From contig CM069449.1 in NCBI GenBank assembly GCA_035610835.1, positions 10,001,855 to 10,065,854 on the forward strand: a stretch of 64,000 nucleotides of DNA, read 5' to 3'. The stretch is from Ophiura sarsii. Its lineage: Eukaryota; Echinodermata; Ophiuroidea; Amphilepidida; Ophiuridae. This document shows, piece by piece, positions 11,183-24,349 of this stretch (position 1 is its first letter; each line of letters starts with the position of its first letter). A program made the position numbers and the translations under genes. The notes beneath the pieces are model-generated. The model was not told the origin of the DNA and did no database searches. It saw only the letters and a list, made by a program, of their open reading frames with translations.

Positions 11183-11495
11183 CTTGCTGATGATATTTTA
11201 TTTATTTATTTATTTGAACATACACTTTTACATTAGTGGAACTCGTCTACCCACGGTGCTTTCATAATATATACATACAATAATAAAACAAGACCAAGGA
11301 ACTTTAATAATAATAAAATAGTCATGTAATTTAATATAATAATACGCCAATTGAACCAGGTATAAGTGTTTTGGCAACGGGGTTAAACAATACACATAGT
11401 ACAATAACATGAGACATTTGGCCAAACACGGTAGGGATTGCGTAAAGTGATACAACATACAAGAGGAAACTGAATAAATCAAATATATAATATAA
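11183..11495 (-). mobile_element. Possible retroelement fragment ending in (AAAT)n
   Basis: On the minus strand this segment ends with an (AAAT)n tail (TTTA units at 11197-11216 on the plus strand). It lies inside a 24-bp direct repeat pair. Minus-strand frames of 93 and 91 codons overlap here in different frames and look like chance. The family is not recognised. Confidence 0.35.
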
Positions 11496-11519
11496 AAGCA
11501 GTTTACCAACCCACAGTGT
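11496..11519 (+). repeat. 24-bp direct repeat, right copy
   Basis: Exact match to 11016-11039. See the left copy. Confidence 0.6.
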
Positions 11520-13095
11520 CATTTTGTTGAAATTTGCCAAGTATATCCCCTCCCCTCTCCCCCTCCCCTGGCAGGAAAATGGTATAAACTGAATGAAATA
11601 GCACATGAAAATGCTCTAAAATATTGCTAGTTGGGTCCCGATGTTTGTGTCATGGATAAGAGTAAGAGAAGTGCTAACAAGCCTGCACCTATTACCTAGC
11701 ATCGTTTAATCGTTTGAATCATTCCCAATATGTCTGTATTGACTCTGCCATTGTTTTCTACATCAATATTTATCAATGTTTGACAAAACATATTTACCAA
11801 TACCTGCCATTACTATTTGTTCACCGCCAAATATTTTCGTAGACAAAATCGGTTGGCAAAACTGGGGGAGTGTGTAGGGCGCTTATTGAAAGAGTGTCAA
11901 TTACACTAAATGTTGATGTGTTTACCCAGTTGAAATTTCACACTGCATTTCCGCCTTTTTGATAAAAACAATAAACCCAACTGTACTATGCACACGTGTG
12001 TATAACAATTTGGTGCCACAGAATTTAAAAGTCCCTCCAATCCAGCTGTTTCATGCACCTGGGTGTTTAAATTTGAAACTTATAGTTCTTGGTTTCTATT
12101 GGTCCATTGTGATCTAGTTCTGTTACTTGATTGGCTGGTTTGACTGTGCTTTGTTGTATGGTTTCGGTTGGTTGATCCCGGCAGGTGTTAGGGTCATACG
12201 CCCTGTGGTGTATGCATAAACGGAGTCGCGTGTTACAACTCTTGTCAAAATTACAAATGCCACGCTTGATGAACTCCTTTCAATAGTAGAGGTTTTAGAA
12301 AGTGTGGATTTTACAGTCGTGTATCCTCAATCCCATTCACTGACTCCAAGTCATGCTGCACCATGGCCTGTGTGTGTCTAGAATGTTTTAAACTTCTTTC
12401 AGTGCTTGTCAAATGTTAATAGGACAAATAGGAATTGGCCCAACCAACGTTAGTGGATTATAAAATTTAAAAAAATCCGACTAATTTTGTTAAATCTAAT
12501 TTATATTATTACAGTATGCTGTTATTTCTTCTGAAAGAAACATTATTCTTTCCCTCATATTTTTCACTAGAAATAAGTCCTTTTCATTTCATTGTTAAAA
12601 AAACACAATGTTTGCATTCTTTTCCCCCTGCCTGGTTAATTTTACTTTTTTATATTTGTGCTTCAATTTCAATCTTAGGTAGAGGCTCCTTCCCGAAATC
12701 AAGTTGATTGTATCCCTTGGCCGGCCAATGTTATCTCCACAAACTCGGCATTCGCAAAACATGGGATGCATAAAACGTGATACCCGCGTTTTGTTCTCTG
12801 CCGCGCACAATAAGCACAGCCATTAAACCCATCAAAAAGACCCTTCACTTAATTTTTAATCTTCTGCAAATTTCCTCACATCCAATTTCCTGCCGCTGTG
12901 GCTGCGCAGCGAGCGTTTAGCGATGCCTATGACCGTGATGGCTGCCTGCCCCCAGATCTTCTTGTTATGGAAAGAAACCTTTATGATTTATTTGTTACGA
13001 GACTTTGCAATTAACCATCCTGTAAAGAACTGAGAGCGTTGCTCCCATCAAGGTTTCTACAAGGTGTTCCGTAAAAAAATTGCTAGCTCATCATT
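11520..13095. other. No gene seen
   Basis: Mostly unique AT-rich DNA. Two opposite-strand frames of 63 and 71 codons at 12516-12810 overlap and show no domain. Several ATTGG/CCAAT motifs sit at 12090-12170. Nothing else stands out. Confidence 0.5.
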
Positions 13096-13330
13096 ATTTG
13101 ATTTGATTTTGATTATTAACAAATTTGTGTTGCCGTAGAAGGCACATATGATACATCTACTCCACAGCAAGTTTGAGTCCTTCGTTGCATGCAAAATAAT
13201 GGCTGTAACCAATTAAGTATGTTGTGTAGAAAGGTGTAACTGGTGGAAAGTGCCTTACACAAGTTGGACTGGAATCCACAAGCTTTGTACTTGACCATTC
13301 CTCTATCCATTGTGCCACACACGTCCATCA
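13096..13330 (-). mobile_element. tRNA-derived SINE, minus strand
   Basis: Read from 13330 downwards, GTGTGGCACAATGGATAG serves as the A box and GTGGATTCCAGTCC as a worn B box. A unique body follows, and the element ends in a short TCAAA-type tail at 13096-13112. The order of head, body and A-rich tail is that of a SINE. Confidence 0.6.
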
Positions 13331-13484
13331 GACTGTGTTATGAGTTCAAAAAATGGTTGGTGGACTATCTGTCGGGCAGGTAGTTTTGTGAGTTACCTGC
13401 CCGACTGGCTGGTTGAAAAAATGGAAGTTCCAGCCCTGATGCAGATGTAACATAAGATTTACAGAGCGGGATACACACATAAAA

Positions 13485-13918
13485 TATGTGACGCATCACA
13501 TCAAAAGGGGGCACTTGGCGCTGAACAGCAAACTGCTACGGCCGGTCAAAGTTGGAATATCGAGAGATATGGTCCAGAGGTAGATTTTTCTTCTTCATCG
13601 GATTACCTTTCCTAAATGTCTTTAAAATTGTTACAAATAATTTTAATATCTACTAACTGACCAGAAAAGTGTTACTTTTAATTTTTTCTAACACCTTCCA
13701 TTTAAGTCTTCTCAAGTTCCCCAACTTAAAAAGCCCATTTTCTCCTAGATTGTATTATTTCCCGAAGCTGTTAGATGAGCGGATGCTAAAAAAACCATAA
13801 CTCGTGCACGGAATGTCCGATTTGGATAAATAATGCATTAAAATAAATGTTAATCAAACAAATCTCAATTTTGATTTCCAGAGCCAAGTGCCCCCTTTTG
13901 ATGTGACGTGTCACATAT
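13485..13918. mobile_element. MITE family F, copy 1
   Basis: A long inverted pair (about 35 bp) reads TATGTGACGCATCACATC then AAAAGGGGGCACTTGGC. The right end is the same inverted, with ATGTGACGTGTCACATATG. The GTGAC/GTCAC words make each terminus partly self-palindromic. About 434 bp, non-coding. Confidence 0.8.
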
Positions 13919-13953
13919 GTAGTCAAATATGACCGCATTGCAGTTTGTGCAAT

Positions 13954-14760
13954 GTTGACCCTCATTTAAAAGGTCAAAATTGACTAATAAAGGGTCAAAA
14001 TAGACCCCGTACATACTACCAAAAATCCCTTCATTGGATGAAGCATTAATGAAGATCAACTAATGAAATATGTAGTGTGTACTCTCTTACCTTCATTGAA
14101 TGAAGCAAAACTAATCTTCATTCAATGATGCTATAATAGAGGTTTTTTTCGATGATGATACATGTTAATTCAATGAAGCGATTTGGTAGTGTGTACACTT
14201 CCGTCATTAACTAATGAAGATCAAAGTTCATTGAATGAAGCGATTTCATAGTGTGTATGGGGTCAATGACTAGCGCTTAAACTAATTTGAACCCTTTATT
14301 TGTCAATTTGGACCTTTTAAATGATGGTCAACATAATATGTGCTCCTCTTACACTCTTAAAAAACGGGTCAAAATGACTAAGGACGACGTCAAATATGCA
14401 CCCAAACTAAAGTCTGACCCCATTTTTAGGTTGTGTTCATAATTTGACCCCGTTGATGTAAGAGACTGTTTTATATATAGGTAGGCCTATATCAATGTTT
14501 GACTAATAAAGGGTCAAAATTGACTATATTGATTATATGGTCAACACTAATTTTGGCCCTGTATTCGTCAATTTTAACCTTTTAAATGTGGGTCAACAAA
14601 TAATGGACATCTCTTACACTCTTAAAATCAGGGTCAAATATGCACACTGTAATCTAAATGTTGACCCCGTTTTGAGGTTGTGTGCACAAATTAACCCTGT
14701 GTGCACAAATTAACTCGATTGTTTTAAGAGACTGTTTTATATCTATAGGAAGAGGCCTTA
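13954..14760. repeat. Complex of inverted and tandem GGGTCAAA-type repeats
   Basis: Two arms (13954-14000 and 14286-14332) are inverted copies containing ATTTAAAAGGTCAAAATTGA. A second part, beginning CTTACACTCTTAAAA at about 14348 and again at 14613, is a roughly 265-bp tandem duplication with GTAAGAGACTGTTTTATAT at its junctions. It is probably a MITE cluster with internal duplication. Confidence 0.65.
14009..14259. mobile_element. Palindrome-rich MITE nested between inverted arms
   Basis: The ends are inverted: CATACTACCAAAAATC on the left and GATTTCATAGTGTGTATG on the right. The 15-bp palindrome CTTCATTGAATGAAG and close variants recur about four times inside. It sits exactly between GACCCC and GGGGTC, the tips of the surrounding inverted arms. 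Confidence 0.65.
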
Positions 14761-16140
14761 AAATCAATGTTGTTTTTCTGAATGTTACCACCTCCCAAAT
14801 CATTTCCCAAATCATTGCACAGTTTCATGAAGCTAATGGCTTAAACACCCCCACTGTATTTTGGGCAAAAATGAGTGCACATTATTTAGCTCTATCCATT
14901 CCTTAAATCAGAATTATTGAGTACCCCCGGGATAGGTTTGCAAGAATCATATATATACTAATGGAGATTACTTTAATAATAGTAAACACTATCGCAATGT
15001 GAACTTATATAAAAGTTCATAGTACAGCTAATTGTGAATGAATGTTAGAAGTCCTTTATTGCCTCTGGTTTGTAACAGAGTTTATTACAAATTAAATAGC
15101 AATTTTTTTTCTCCTCACTTGTACCTTTTTATACATCAACCATAGTATTTGCACAACAGTCGGTTCAATACTCAATGGAAATTAAGTGTGACTGTAAGCA
15201 ATGCTATCTAACGCATATTAAAGGAAGGTCAAGTTCCATCTTCAGGTGAATGCACTACAGTGCCAGGTAGCATTGTCCTCGATCAAGGTTACACTGAATC
15301 GGGCATCTGTAATAAATCAACTTTTCTTTATTTATTTTTACTTCTTACATGTTTCAATTGGATCCACTGAAGCGTAACTCGCTAAGCAAGTAAATGGCTA
15401 TCACAACGCTACACACATTGACTTTGGAGCGTGGCAATTTCCTATTTTTTCCAGTCGGACGATCACCTTTAGTGACATTGTCGGCCTTTTGTCAAAGGAC
15501 TTTGAAGCGATACAACCCTCTGCACTGTGTGCTATTTGTCTCGTTAGATAATGATAGGACATGATCATCCATAGGGGCCTTTTAAGTAATCTAATTGCTG
15601 CTAATCATGACATTGACTGACCATGGAATGTTGAGCTCAATATCGCCGATTTCTAAGTGTCTACAGGTTGTCCAATTAAGCTGTCCTTTTTCGGCTGTTT
15701 TATTCAGAAAAATCACTGTTTTTTGTGCAAAGTTGGCGGCTTCATGCTTTGAAAGTTGGATGTAAGCATATTTTGAGGTCCAATTTATGAACATCTGGTC
15801 ACTTATTCCCATCCTTTCTTATTGTTGAGTAATAAATATTTATTTTGTGTAAAATCTATTCATTTTTGTGCAAATTGTCGGCTCGCTACTTTGTATGTAA
15901 ACATTTACCTATTCGATGTATATATTTATTGTTATTTTCACTGTATGATACCCATAAGATTTGTTCAATTGTTTGAAAATGTACACAATATACCAGCACT
16001 AATCAAGGTAGTAATAAGTCAAAGGATGCTAACTTTCTTAAATGTTTTTTCTTCTTCAAGTCTTCTTTGGGTGAAAATTTCAATGTGTTGAAAGGTATCA
16101 GTTTGAGAGAATATATACATATAGAGGAACTTCATGAACA
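14761..16140. other. No gene seen
   Basis: AT-rich DNA with frames of 73-89 codons on either strand (14682-14906, 15591-15812, 15822-16091). They lack any recognisable domain and have the residue bias expected of AT-rich non-coding DNA. Confidence 0.5.
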
Positions 16141-16148
16141 CCTTATAC

Positions 16149-16583
16149 CAAGCATGTGCAACCTTTTCTACCACACGGGCCGCATTGTGATTTTGAGATC
16201 TATTCACGGGCCGCAATGATTGTCAAACATTCCAAAACACATCCGGAGGAGGAGTAATAGGGAGAGGGGAAGTCCATTGCTCATGGAATACCCTCTTCTT
16301 TTCGTGTAATTTCCACTTTATACTCGCTGTTGTTGCTGCAAGCACCATTTTAACCAGGATTTTATTACGCAATCACGCCTTGCGTTATATTTACTAAATG
16401 CAGCGCATCACCCTACTAATTATAAGGGAGCACACCACTAAATCAATCCGCCATTTGTGTAATACTAGAGAGTCCCGGTTAAAACGGGCCGCATCAATGG
16501 GAAATTTGGGATTGCTTCGCGGGCCGCAGATTAGAGGTCGGCGGGCCGCATGTGGCCCGCGGGCCGTAGGTTGCACACGCTTG
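16149..16583. mobile_element. hAT-type MITE with 8-bp TSD
   Basis: The ends are CAAGCATGTGCAACCT and, inverted, CAAGCGTGTGCAACCT (15 of 16 match). The flanks are identical CCTTATAC (16141-16148, 16584-16591). GGGCCGC words crowd both ends, as in many hAT elements of animals. The 122-codon plus-strand frame overlapping its right part is not a credible gene. Confidence 0.85.
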
Positions 16584-16591
16584 CCTTATAC

Positions 16592-17776
16592 CATTAGGCA
16601 AGGGAGGGGCATTCAACCCCAACCCCCCCCCCCCCAAAAAAAAAGGATTAAAAAATGCTGGATATTTAACTCCTTTTTTAAAGTTCAACATTTTGGTAAA
16701 AAGGTCCACTTTTGCCAAATTTGCCCACCCATGGTAAAAAGGACCCTATTTTGGTTCCAATTTTGACCAAATCTGTCCACAGAAAAATGTTGATTACATG
16801 TCTGAACCTAATTGCAAACCGGCCATGGTTGTTATAAGTTAGTATACAATATCACATCTCTCTGGCAATAATGAAGTGTTTCAATTTATGTAAATAAATC
16901 AAATAACAAAACAGTCAGTTCCTCACTGACGGTAATAAATTAGGAGTTGTACTATCGCACTGATATCATTATTGTAGGTCGGTCGGTACCGGAAAACACT
17001 AGCCAAAAATAGTATTATGGATTTATAAATTGTTCCTTTTATAGAAATAAATCAAATAAAGAAGCCGTAGTCAAATTATCCACCAGGCAAACCTCTAACG
17101 AACAATTTGATGAAAATAATTAAACCATTTGATTTACTTGGAATTATCAAACTGGCAACCCCCTCAAGGTTAGATGGCCGGCATTGGATGGCGACTATCA
17201 GACAGCGTAATAATGTTCAGTGCCAACGGAAGCCCGGCAAATTTGCGCGCAATTTGCGCTACTTATCGTTTATAGTATTTTGATGGAGAGTCAAAAGGTT
17301 AGAAGCCATTGAGTTTTACACAATGTAATTGGAGTTTGATTGGAAAGAGATGTGGTATTGCCCGGCATCGCTGGAATGATAATAGTGATGGGCAATTTGA
17401 AGGTCTAATTAATGTGTTTGAGTTCACCTTGACATTGGAATAGATAATAATATTGTGTGTGTGTGTGCTGTATATTGGATTTGTGTTTGAGTAATGTGTT
17501 AGATCGGATGGGCATATGGTGCCCAAAAACCCATATGGCTGTCATAAGCTGGCCCTGGCTCATCACATTGATGCACTGTCTATGATATCAGGAGTAGATT
17601 AAAAGGCATCAATCTGGAATACCCTTTACACTATGTGTGTGATGCACTTTCTTCCTTAAAAGCTATAGTGAGTTGAATTATTAAAATGGGAATTTTGGGC
17701 ACGGTTCATAAGAGAACCTACATCTTACGAAGCTTAAAAATGTTGTTAAAATGTGTTACCCGAACCAAGAAGCAGC
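16592..17776. other. No gene seen
   Basis: Homopolymer C and A runs lie at 16623-16645, with a (GT)n run at about 17453-17468. No ORF is convincing; the 75-codon minus-strand frame at 17299-17526 has no domain. Confidence 0.5.
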
Positions 17777-17784
17777 CTCTTTAA

Positions 17785-17952
17785 CAGTGGCGTACCGACC
17801 GGGGGGGTGGGGGAGGACACTACCCCCCCACACTTACGTGAAATTCACGAGGTGACTGACTGGGAAAAAACTTGGGGCAACCTTTTACGAAAATTTACTG
17901 TCGGGACGACATACTTCTGCCCCCCTGGCTCACATGCCGCGGTACGCGCCTG
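17785..17952. mobile_element. Short hAT-type MITE (CAGTGGCGTA ends) with 8-bp TSD
   Basis: The ends are CAGTGGCGTACC and, inverted, CAGGCGCGTACC. The flanks are identical CTCTTTAA (17777-17784, 17953-17960). Runs of G and C lie just inside the ends. At 168 bp it is among the shortest elements here. The 113-codon frame crossing it is spurious. Confidence 0.8.
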
Positions 17953-18003
17953 CTCTTTAATATTGTATAATTTCATAGGGAATGCATCCATAGCTCTGAA
18001 ACA

Positions 18004-18769
18004 TGTGACAGACGCATCAAAAGAAGACTTTTATAATTCAAAATGCAAATGTAGATTTTATTTTTTATGCAAAAGTGTATTTTGTAAGCTTTAAAATGAA
18101 ACCTCCCGTGATACATGTTCTGACATATCGGCACAAATGTGCCGTATTGGGCAAAATTAGTTGGGTTGCATTTTATTATCTATGAATGAAACTCTTTATT
18201 CTCCAAAAGAATTGAGACAAAAAGGTAATTAATTAATGAGATACAGCACTATTTAGCATGATATGCAATGGCTTTTACATACTATCGGCATGAAAACCTC
18301 ATTTTGTGTTGTGACACACCGGCGCATCCAATATTCCGTCATAGACCACCGTGTAACTGCAGTTCTGACATACAGGCACATCACTGTAGGAAGAATAGGA
18401 AATCATTCTTTATTGTTCTGACATACCGGCACATGACTTTACAACATAATTGCAATTTTTTGTTGTAACATGCTCGTAAAAAATATAAGTGTATATTTAT
18501 TAATATTCTTTGACAATGATAGTGACATTTGATGTAAATGCTCTCCAATGAGTCTTCAAAATTGGAAAATTTTCAAACACGATCTTCTCAAAACGCTGTT
18601 TTTCGTGATGTATCAGTATGTCAGAAGAGCGACGATTTGGTTAATGCATTCTGGTTATGTGGATATTAAGTGGAAATGCCTTTTTATTTCTTTTATTTTT
18701 TTATGATTCGCTTCCTCAATATAAATGCACACTGCGGCCATAAGCTTCCTAGTGATGTGACTGGTTACA
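18004..18769. mobile_element. MITE family F, long copy
   Basis: It starts TGTGACAGACGCATCAAAAG and ends GTGATGTGACTGGTTACA. Near the left end, GTGTATTTTGTAAGCTTTAA matches 59166 onward. Near the right end, CCTTTTTATTTCTTTTATTT and CGCTTCCTCAAT match the sequence just before 59794. The middle carries three TTCTGACATACCGGCACAT-like repeats absent from the other copies, so it is probably composite. Confidence 0.65.
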
Positions 18770-18790
18770 TAATTGCTTGATCTGCTCTGT

Positions 18791-18850
18791 ACTATAGTTT
18801 GATCAGTTCCAAATTGGAGAAATATTTGGTTTTTATTTCTCCGCGCGAAA
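18791..18850 (+). mobile_element. MITE family D, left end only
   Basis: ACTATAGTTTGATCAGTTCC continues into AAATTGGAGAAATATTTGG and the CTCCGCGCG motif seen in the full copies. Similarity then fades and no matching right end is found, so this is a truncated copy. Confidence 0.65.
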
Positions 18851-19085
18851 AACAGTAATCAGTTTAACAGTTATTTGCCATTGAAATATAGTTTAGATAC
18901 CGTACTGGTTTGGCATTGATTCTGTATGCTGTAAAAGTAGTAGAGCAACGTACCCTGGGCTGTGTAATTACTGGTGGAAAGGTGGTGGAGGTATAGAAGC
19001 TGAGGGGAGGTGGAAAGGAGCTATGGTGTCAGTATTTTACAGGGATGTTTAGTGGAATATGGTTGCCATTTAACCCTTCTAGTAA

Positions 19086-19341
19086 ATGTGACCCGTCACT
19101 TCACACTGGACATGTTGGAGGCCCAAGTCAAATCTGAGTTATTGGTATGACTTGAAAGAGCACATTTTATGCTTTTAAATGATACCCTGTTGAAGGTAAT
19201 CAGACTTTGTAATCACAAGATATGATTTGAAGAAACATATTTGTTTCTAGTATTTTCTTTATATTTCACCAAATATATTGGCCTCTATCTCAAAACTGTA
19301 TTTGCTGACAACATGTCCTTTTTGATGTCACTGGTCACAAA
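19086..19341. mobile_element. MITE family F, short copy
   Basis: The left end is ATGTGACCCGTCACTTCACA and the right end is TTTTTGATGTCACTGGTCAC. About 256 bp. The interior (TTATGCTTTTAAATGATACC) resembles other family members. Confidence 0.65.
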
Positions 19342-20220
19342 TGCATGACTGCTCTCCTCAAAACTTTTTTCTTGAAGTAGATGTAAAGAAGAAGACACGC
19401 ACCACCAGTTTGTCAAAGTTATAACACTCAGATCCTGAAATAAGAGAAATTGGAAGATTTGATAAATTTGAATTTAAAAACTTAATCATGCCTTGACACT
19501 GGTGAAGAGGACCAAATTTCACAAGACGAGTTTATTTTTGGCTTTGCACGTAAGTCCAAGAAGCTTAATTTATCTTAGAAAGCTCTGTGTTTGTAATACC
19601 GCCAAAACATATCCTGAAGTATGCCTGTTATAACTTAATGAACTCGGATGGAGTGATTATCCTGGGCAGTGCTTGTGTCCAAGTTGTCCCAACACAATCA
19701 GTTTGCGCACATCAGATTGGTTTTAAGAAACAATTCACGTACAAATATACACAGGTCCGTACACGGTCTGTTTATAAGTGGTTCCCCCTGGGACAACGCA
19801 GTCCTCTTGTAAACTCAGTAAGTATACATTTCTGTTGTTGGCTGAGTGGTTGTTTTGACACTGTGTAAGAGGCCCCTGGTGAAAAACGAAAGCCAAAGAC
19901 TTTATTCAGTGTGGGTATAGGGCAAGACACACAACAAAAATAACTTATCAACATAACATGAGATGGGGGTTAGAAAAACCAAAATAGCCATCAGTGAGAT
20001 TGGGAGTTCATCAAAACACCATTGCTATCATACTTTCTTTAATAAACCTATTGATTAGTCATAGTTTGAACACAATCTTCCTTGTACCGTGTCTCTAATA
20101 TTATAGGCTATTGTATGATTAGTGGATAACATCTTAAACTTTGGCAAATATATATTTGTCTAATTTAGTGAGTTGTTAAGATTTACAAAATCAGATAGAG
20201 ATCTCATAGACTTATACCTC
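19342..20220. other. No gene seen
   Basis: A 93-codon plus frame (19587-19868) and an overlapping minus frame lack any domain and have no evident splice or promoter context. Confidence 0.45.
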
Positions 20221-20585
20221 CCCTTCCCCCGCACCATACGTCCCCTTCGCCCGCACCATACTTCCCCCGCACCATACTTCCCCTGTACCCCGCACCAGAC
20301 TTCCCCTGTACCCTGCACCAGACTTCCCCCGCACCAGACTTCCCCTGTACCCCGCACCAGACTTCCCCCGCACCATTCTTTCCCTTCTCCTGCACCATAC
20401 TTCCCCTGTACCCCGCACCATACTTCCCCTTCCCCCGGACCATATTTCCCCTGTACCCCGCACCATACTTCCCCTTCCCCCGGACCATATTTCCCCTGTA
20501 CCCCGCACCATACTTCCCCTTCCCCCGGACCATACTTCCCCTGTACCCCGCACCAGACTTCCCCTGCACCATACTTCCCCTTCTC
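20218..20585. repeat. C-rich minisatellite, 22/23-bp units in 45-bp pairs
   Basis: Units built on CACCATACTTCCCC alternate with CCGGACCATATTTCCCC, forming a 45-bp higher-order pair on the right; the left part is more irregular. Because 45 is a multiple of three and the unit has few stops, all three minus-strand frames are open for about 135-143 codons (V/W/C/G/E-rich). That is a composition effect, not evidence of a protein. Confidence 0.9.
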
Positions 20586-20591
20586 CAACAT

Positions 20592-21146
20592 ACCTGATGA
20601 GTGTGTATGTGGGCATCACACAACAATCTCAATAGAGCTCAAATTTATGTGTTACTGCAATTATAACATTGCCTCATCAAGCCGAAGCTGAATAATTTGA
20701 GACAGGGCCGGCAGTGTGGCACATTTGTAAAACCGGTGGCGTAATCACAAACTGTTAAGTAGTAGCCAAGCACTCTCTTGCGTCTTAATTTTCACACATA
20801 TCACTTTCTACTTGTTCTAGATAGTGACTTACTTAGACTCCTATACCAGGTTGAGGTATAAGCAGATTTATAAGTAGATATCATAATCATATTGGTGAGC
20901 AGTAGCAATAATATTGTATGTGTGAGTTTAATGGAGCACACGCTAGTATAATGTAATCAAAATGTGTTTGCCACCCAGACCAAATAGAGCAGGTACACCA
21001 GTGAGTTTAGTGTATGGAGACGCTTTCTCCTCCGTTTTGGAAAATTTCAGTGAAAAAGGCAAACCGAAATGCTGAATGATAGGTTGTGTATTGCAATGCC
21101 ATTTTGTGGTCAATGAACAGTATTTTTAGAAAAAAAGAAACAAACC
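20592..21146. other. No gene seen
   Basis: Unique-looking DNA with no ORF of note. Confidence 0.5.
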
Positions 21147-21350
21147 GTTGCTATTCTTTCAAAACCTTGTATGTTTTTCCGGCCCTTCAGCATGTAAAAA
21201 GTAAAACTGCCGACGATTATGCATAGGAAGAGTTGCTTTATACATGTTCTGGGATAAGAGAACTTATAAGGTTTTGATAGATGTGATTTTGTCACTTAAA
21301 AATGTTTACATACATGGAGATACAAATTAAGGTTTTGAAAGAATGGCGAC
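21147..21350. mobile_element. MITE with GTTGCTATTCTTTCAAAACC ends
   Basis: A 22-24 bp inverted pair (GTTGCTATTCTTTCAAAACC and GGTTTTGAAAGAATGGCGAC) encloses 204 bp. The interior (GTTGCTTTATACATGTTCTG, GGTTTTGATAGATGTG) matches 59925-60090 and the homologous part of the second block at 63817-63982. It is therefore a dispersed family. Confidence 0.7.
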
Positions 21351-21783
21351 AATAACACTGTTAGGTACCAAATGTATAATTTGCAACTTATAATGAGAAA
21401 CTGATGACCTTTGGTTTTCAAAATACTGGTTTTCTGTCAGAAAACCTGCAGTGACAAATTAGTCATCTGCCGATAAATGTGGTTGTTTCAGAGGGTGGGG
21501 TTATCACTATTTCAAAAGCTGCTAGTGGAGCATGGTGGTCATTCACCCATAATGCAATTTGCAGTCTGGTGACGTGATACGTTAGAACCAATATGCATCA
21601 TTGTTACACCTCATTAGGATGCCCAAAGGCCGTTTTATTATCATACCTGTCCACAGATAGTATGTTTTGTGCATGTTCTATATGTGGTATCAGTATTCAA
21701 ATTAATCGGTAATCCAGGCATCCCGACGCTTTTTTATTTTTTAGTGCAGGTTATCCATCAGACAACCACACTGTTTTTTAATT

Positions 21784-22024
21784 TGTGATGAAACACATCA
21801 AAAGGGTGACTTTGCAGCTGAAGTAAATTTTGAGTTTATTATGCGTGCTCTCAGAGCATTTTCTAAGCTTTAAAATGACACAAAATTTATGAAAATTGAT
21901 TGAGGCATTCATATTTTACAAGTGAAAATGACTCCTAAATTCATATTATTTTCTTTATTTATTTTCTGTCCATTTTCATCTACACACAGCCGCAAAGTCC
22001 TCCCTTTTGATGTGCTGTATCACA
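21784..22024. mobile_element. MITE family F, copy 2
   Basis: It starts TGTGATGAAACACATCAAAA and ends CCCTTTTGATGTGCTGTATC then ACA. The inner inverted words are GACTTTGCAGC and GCCGCAAAGTC. It ends about 60 bp before the 11-bp tandem repeat. Confidence 0.75.
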
Positions 22025-22084
22025 TTTTGTACTCTAGACGTGAACAACCAAAAACTTGGGTGGACAACTCGCTATTATATATCA

Positions 22085-22195
22085 TGGTTCCGCTGGTTAT
22101 CCGCTGGTTATCCGCTGGTTATCCGCTGGTTATCCGCTGGTTATCCGCTGGTTATCCGCTGGCTATCCGCTGGTTATTCGCTGGTTATCCGCTTT
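22085..22195 (+). repeat. 11-bp minisatellite, about 10 units
   Basis: Tandem GGTTATCCGCT units with rare substitutions (GGCTATCCGCT, GGTTATTCGCT). Because 11 is not a multiple of three, the two overlapping frames here repeat the same peptide words in different registers and are not genes. Confidence 0.95.
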
Positions 22196-22196
22196 T

Positions 22197-24200
<2,004 letters not shown>

Positions 24201-24349
24201 CTATTGGAAAGATAGGAGATCAGGAGATCATTCTGGGTCTGTATCTGCAAAAGATTGATTGATTGATTGATTGATTGGTCCATCAATTGATCAATTTATT
24301 GATTGGAAAAGTATCTGTAAAAGGTTGATTGATTGAACTTTGATTAATA

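Noticed and set aside
16398..16766. 122-codon plus-strand ORF
   Set aside because: It lies half in a hAT MITE and half in C and A homopolymers, and shows no domain.
20204..20632. Protein-coding gene across the C-rich repeat
   Set aside because: All three minus-strand frames are open because of the repeat's period and composition, so none is favoured.
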